A stretch of DNA of 64,000 nt from Strigamia acuminata. Taxonomy: Eukaryota > Arthropoda > Chilopoda > Geophilomorpha > Linotaeniidae. Position 1 is the stretch's first letter. Every line of letters starts with the position of its first letter. The translations under genes were made by a program, and so were the position numbers. The stretch covers positions 14,687,060 to 14,751,059 of the forward strand of contig OX442314.1 of the NCBI GenBank assembly GCA_949358305.1, in the 5' to 3' direction. The notes under the pieces were generated by a model, which saw only the letters and a list, made by a program, of their open reading frames with translations, did no database searches and was not told where the DNA came from. Below are positions 61,875 to 64,000 of this stretch, piece by piece.

Positions 61875-62460
61875 CTGGAAATGAAAAAAAAAATTTGACA
61901 AAACGTTTTTAGGTTGAATTAGAGGGTATTCTTCTTTCGATTTACGATTTCTTGGAAAAATATTCTTGCGTGTCAAATTTGTCATTGCAATTCAAAGAAT
62001 AGCAAACGAATTAAAAATTGATGCTATTTCTTGCAATATGTGGGTGGCATTAAGTGGTTTGATTTGTTTAAACGCAAATTACATTTTGTGTTTACTACCT
62101 ACCATTCAAAATTATATATTCTAACAGGACCTGCTTTTATTATTGCAGCATTAAACCTTACAATATGTGACGAAAACTACACTACCTTTCTTACCATATT
62201 CATTCTGTTTGATAAAATGGCGTTGTTTCTTTAGTTCGGCTTCTCCTATACACACGTGCACCCTACCGATGATTTTGTTCTCATAGCAACCGTATTGATC
62301 TCTCTATGGAAATACAAATGTTGAAATATTTTGTCAGTTGTCACGGTATTAGTTTTTCAGAATTCCAAAGATAATCAAGATAAAAATGTCACTGTTTAAT
62401 AAGTGTGTATTGATTAAAGATACAGGCCAAAATAGGAAAAATTAATTTTCTTTACAGCTC
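61875..62460 (-). promoter_or_regulatory. Upstream region of 7B2
   Basis: An in-frame open stretch reaches Met at 61985, but a good acceptor at 61876-61875 lies between it and the signal-peptide core. The only nearby donor I found (near 61945, phase 1) does not keep frame. The true first exon is probably further upstream. No clear TATA box or other motif was seen. Confidence 0.35.
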
Positions 62461-64000
62461 TAACTTTCTATTTTTATTTAAAACTACGTGTGTAACAAGC
62501 TGAAGTGAACAAAAATTTAAAAAAAATTGTTGTATTTTAACCAGTTGTAAAGATTTTCTGTTGTAGCATCTTTCCATATTTGTGCTTATTTGTATTTGTA
62601 TTTTTTAACTTGTAAGTTGGACCGTGGACGGACTCCCAATTTTAAAAATAGCCCAATATGAGTCTAAACTTGACGGTACCTCTTTTTTATGGCATATCAA
62701 TATGCAGCTATTTTTACAATATAAACTGGCGTTTCGTATCATTTTATCGTACAGCCAAACTAAGAATTGTTTTTAAAAAAGCAGTCGTAAAAGTGGTACC
62801 AAAATAAATCACACGTATTTAAATTTTAATCTAATTCCACCCACATTATGTACTATTAATAGTTTATCATTCTGTGGAATCAATCAAACCGTGCTGTAAA
62901 TCTTATCAAAAACACTAAAAATAGAAAGTAAATGTCGGGTTCGATAAAATTCAACTCTCCAGATGTTATCCATCAAACTGCGCAAATGAACCATTTATAT
63001 GCGTAGATCTAATTACTGGCAATCACTTTATTACAGACAAAAAACCACCATTCCATCATTTTCATCATTCATCTAATTCAAGATTATTTTCTTTTGAGGA
63101 AATTAAAGTATTTAATTACAAATTTCGACATAGAGCTTAAAATAAACGACAAAATTAGAATTTTTAATGCAGACAGAAGTGAATATTTATTGCAAGACAT
63201 GTTTAGATTTTTTTAAATTTTGGTTAATATTTAAGAAATAATAATAAACTGTTTGAAAACTATGTAATCTATCAGCTATAGAAATCGATACAGGCTTTTA
63301 CCACTGCTACAAGCTTACGCCTACACACTTATTGATTGTTGAGCCCATTCAGAATAACCTGTACGAGGAATAAGAACAAGTACAGAAACGGTTGCTATGG
63401 GGACGGTGACGAAAATAAAGCGACCGTTCATTGTTCAAAGTCATGGCCAGTTTAATAAAACACGAAAAAGGATGCAATATTTATTTAACGCGGGTACGCA
63501 TAAGTAATGCATGGCTGCAATTGAGACAATAAAACGCTTGATAACGACATCTTAAAAATTCTTGGCCTTTCATGAATTCCGAACATCTGCAATGACTTGC
63601 TCTTTGCTGACTTTTAGTAGACATTACTCTGTTATTATTAATTGAAGAGATGTTCTGAAACGTTTGAAGGACAACATCAATTTGAAGGTCAAGGGTAACA
63701 GCGGTAAAGAGAAAAATCAATGGTCGGTTTGTGTAGGAGAGTCCTTCTCTTAAACTGAATGCTAATCTAATTAGTCTCCGAATTGATGTAAGTTTGTGCT
63801 TAGAAAACATTGGTTACAATATAATGGTACCCGTATTATACAAATGCTGCCTCGTTTTGAGAGTTTTTAAACGTTGAAGTTGCTTGCTGAGTTTTAATTT
63901 TGCTAGTAAATTTTAATATATTATTAATTTGTTATTGTGGGTTTTATGTTTTAAACTTTAATTTGGTGCTGTTATTAAGCTTTAATTCCAATATACGCTA
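62460..64000. other. Non-coding AT-rich DNA, no gene recognised
   Basis: The longest frame, on minus at 63810-63481 (109 codons), shows no recognisable domain, splice support or conserved pattern. I do not call it a gene. I see nothing else in this stretch. Confidence 0.45.

Noticed and set aside
61875-61985. Met at 61985 as the firm start of 7B2
   Set aside because: A good acceptor lies between it and the signal-peptide core, and the extension would put charged residues before the signal sequence. The start is left open.
63481-63810. 109-codon minus-strand frame near the right end
   Set aside because: No recognisable domain, no upstream or downstream exon signals fitting a family, and AT-rich surroundings.
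1-64000. CRISPR arrays, bacterial operons, prophage or viral genes
   Set aside because: All recognised genes are intron-bearing animal genes. No regularly spaced repeats with unique spacers and no viral polymerase or integrase frames were seen.

Overview
This is a eukaryotic nuclear window. The DNA is AT-rich, with long poly-T and poly-A runs and dispersed short repeats. The genes are broken by GT-AG introns, many of them only 50-150 bp. Gene content (7B2, a formin of the FMN/Cappuccino class, a kinesin-3, BAHD1/winged eye, tau-tubulin kinase) points to a bilaterian invertebrate. A run of residues in the first gene resembles Drosophila Asator, which leans towards a protostome, but I cannot name a species or phylum. 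I built all exon models by hand from splice sites, reading-frame continuity and family conservation.

Layout. (1) 35-3659 (+): the large terminal exon of a tau-tubulin kinase (TTBK/Asator type); its kinase domain lies left of the window. (2) About 3.7-24.4 kb: 20 kb with no convincing gene. It holds MITE-like elements, tandem duplications, four perfect CRE palindromes and two GC-richer patches that may be promoters or untranslated exons. (3) 24460-31611 (+): a BAHD1/winged-eye chromatin protein with a C-terminal BAH domain, 1109 aa. (4) 35406-50921 (+): a giant kinesin-3 of the KIF16/STARD9 class with motor and FHA domains, about 2765 aa, and no lipid-binding domain at its end. (5) 51521-52125 (-): SRP14. 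(6) 52215-53705 (+): SAE1, divergent from SRP14 across an 89-bp bidirectional promoter. (7) 54816-60062 (+): a formin with a long N-terminal region, FH1, FH2 and a basic Spire-binding tail. (8) 60730-61874 (-): the neuroendocrine chaperone 7B2, the PC2 partner. (9) 62-64 kb: no gene seen.

The genes do not form a pathway. They do share chromosomal history: the human counterparts of six of the seven (TTBK2, BAHD1, STARD9, SRP14, FMN1, SCG5) all lie on 15q13-q15, and only SAE1 is elsewhere. The window therefore looks like a compact piece of an ancestral bilaterian linkage group. This also supports calling the kinesin STARD9-like rather than KIF16B-like. Other points of interest: two possible N-termini in the formin, one of them a myristoylation-type MGN start; a 7B2 without the usual furin site and with a GC-AG intron; and a STARD9-class kinesin that has lost or never had the START domain.
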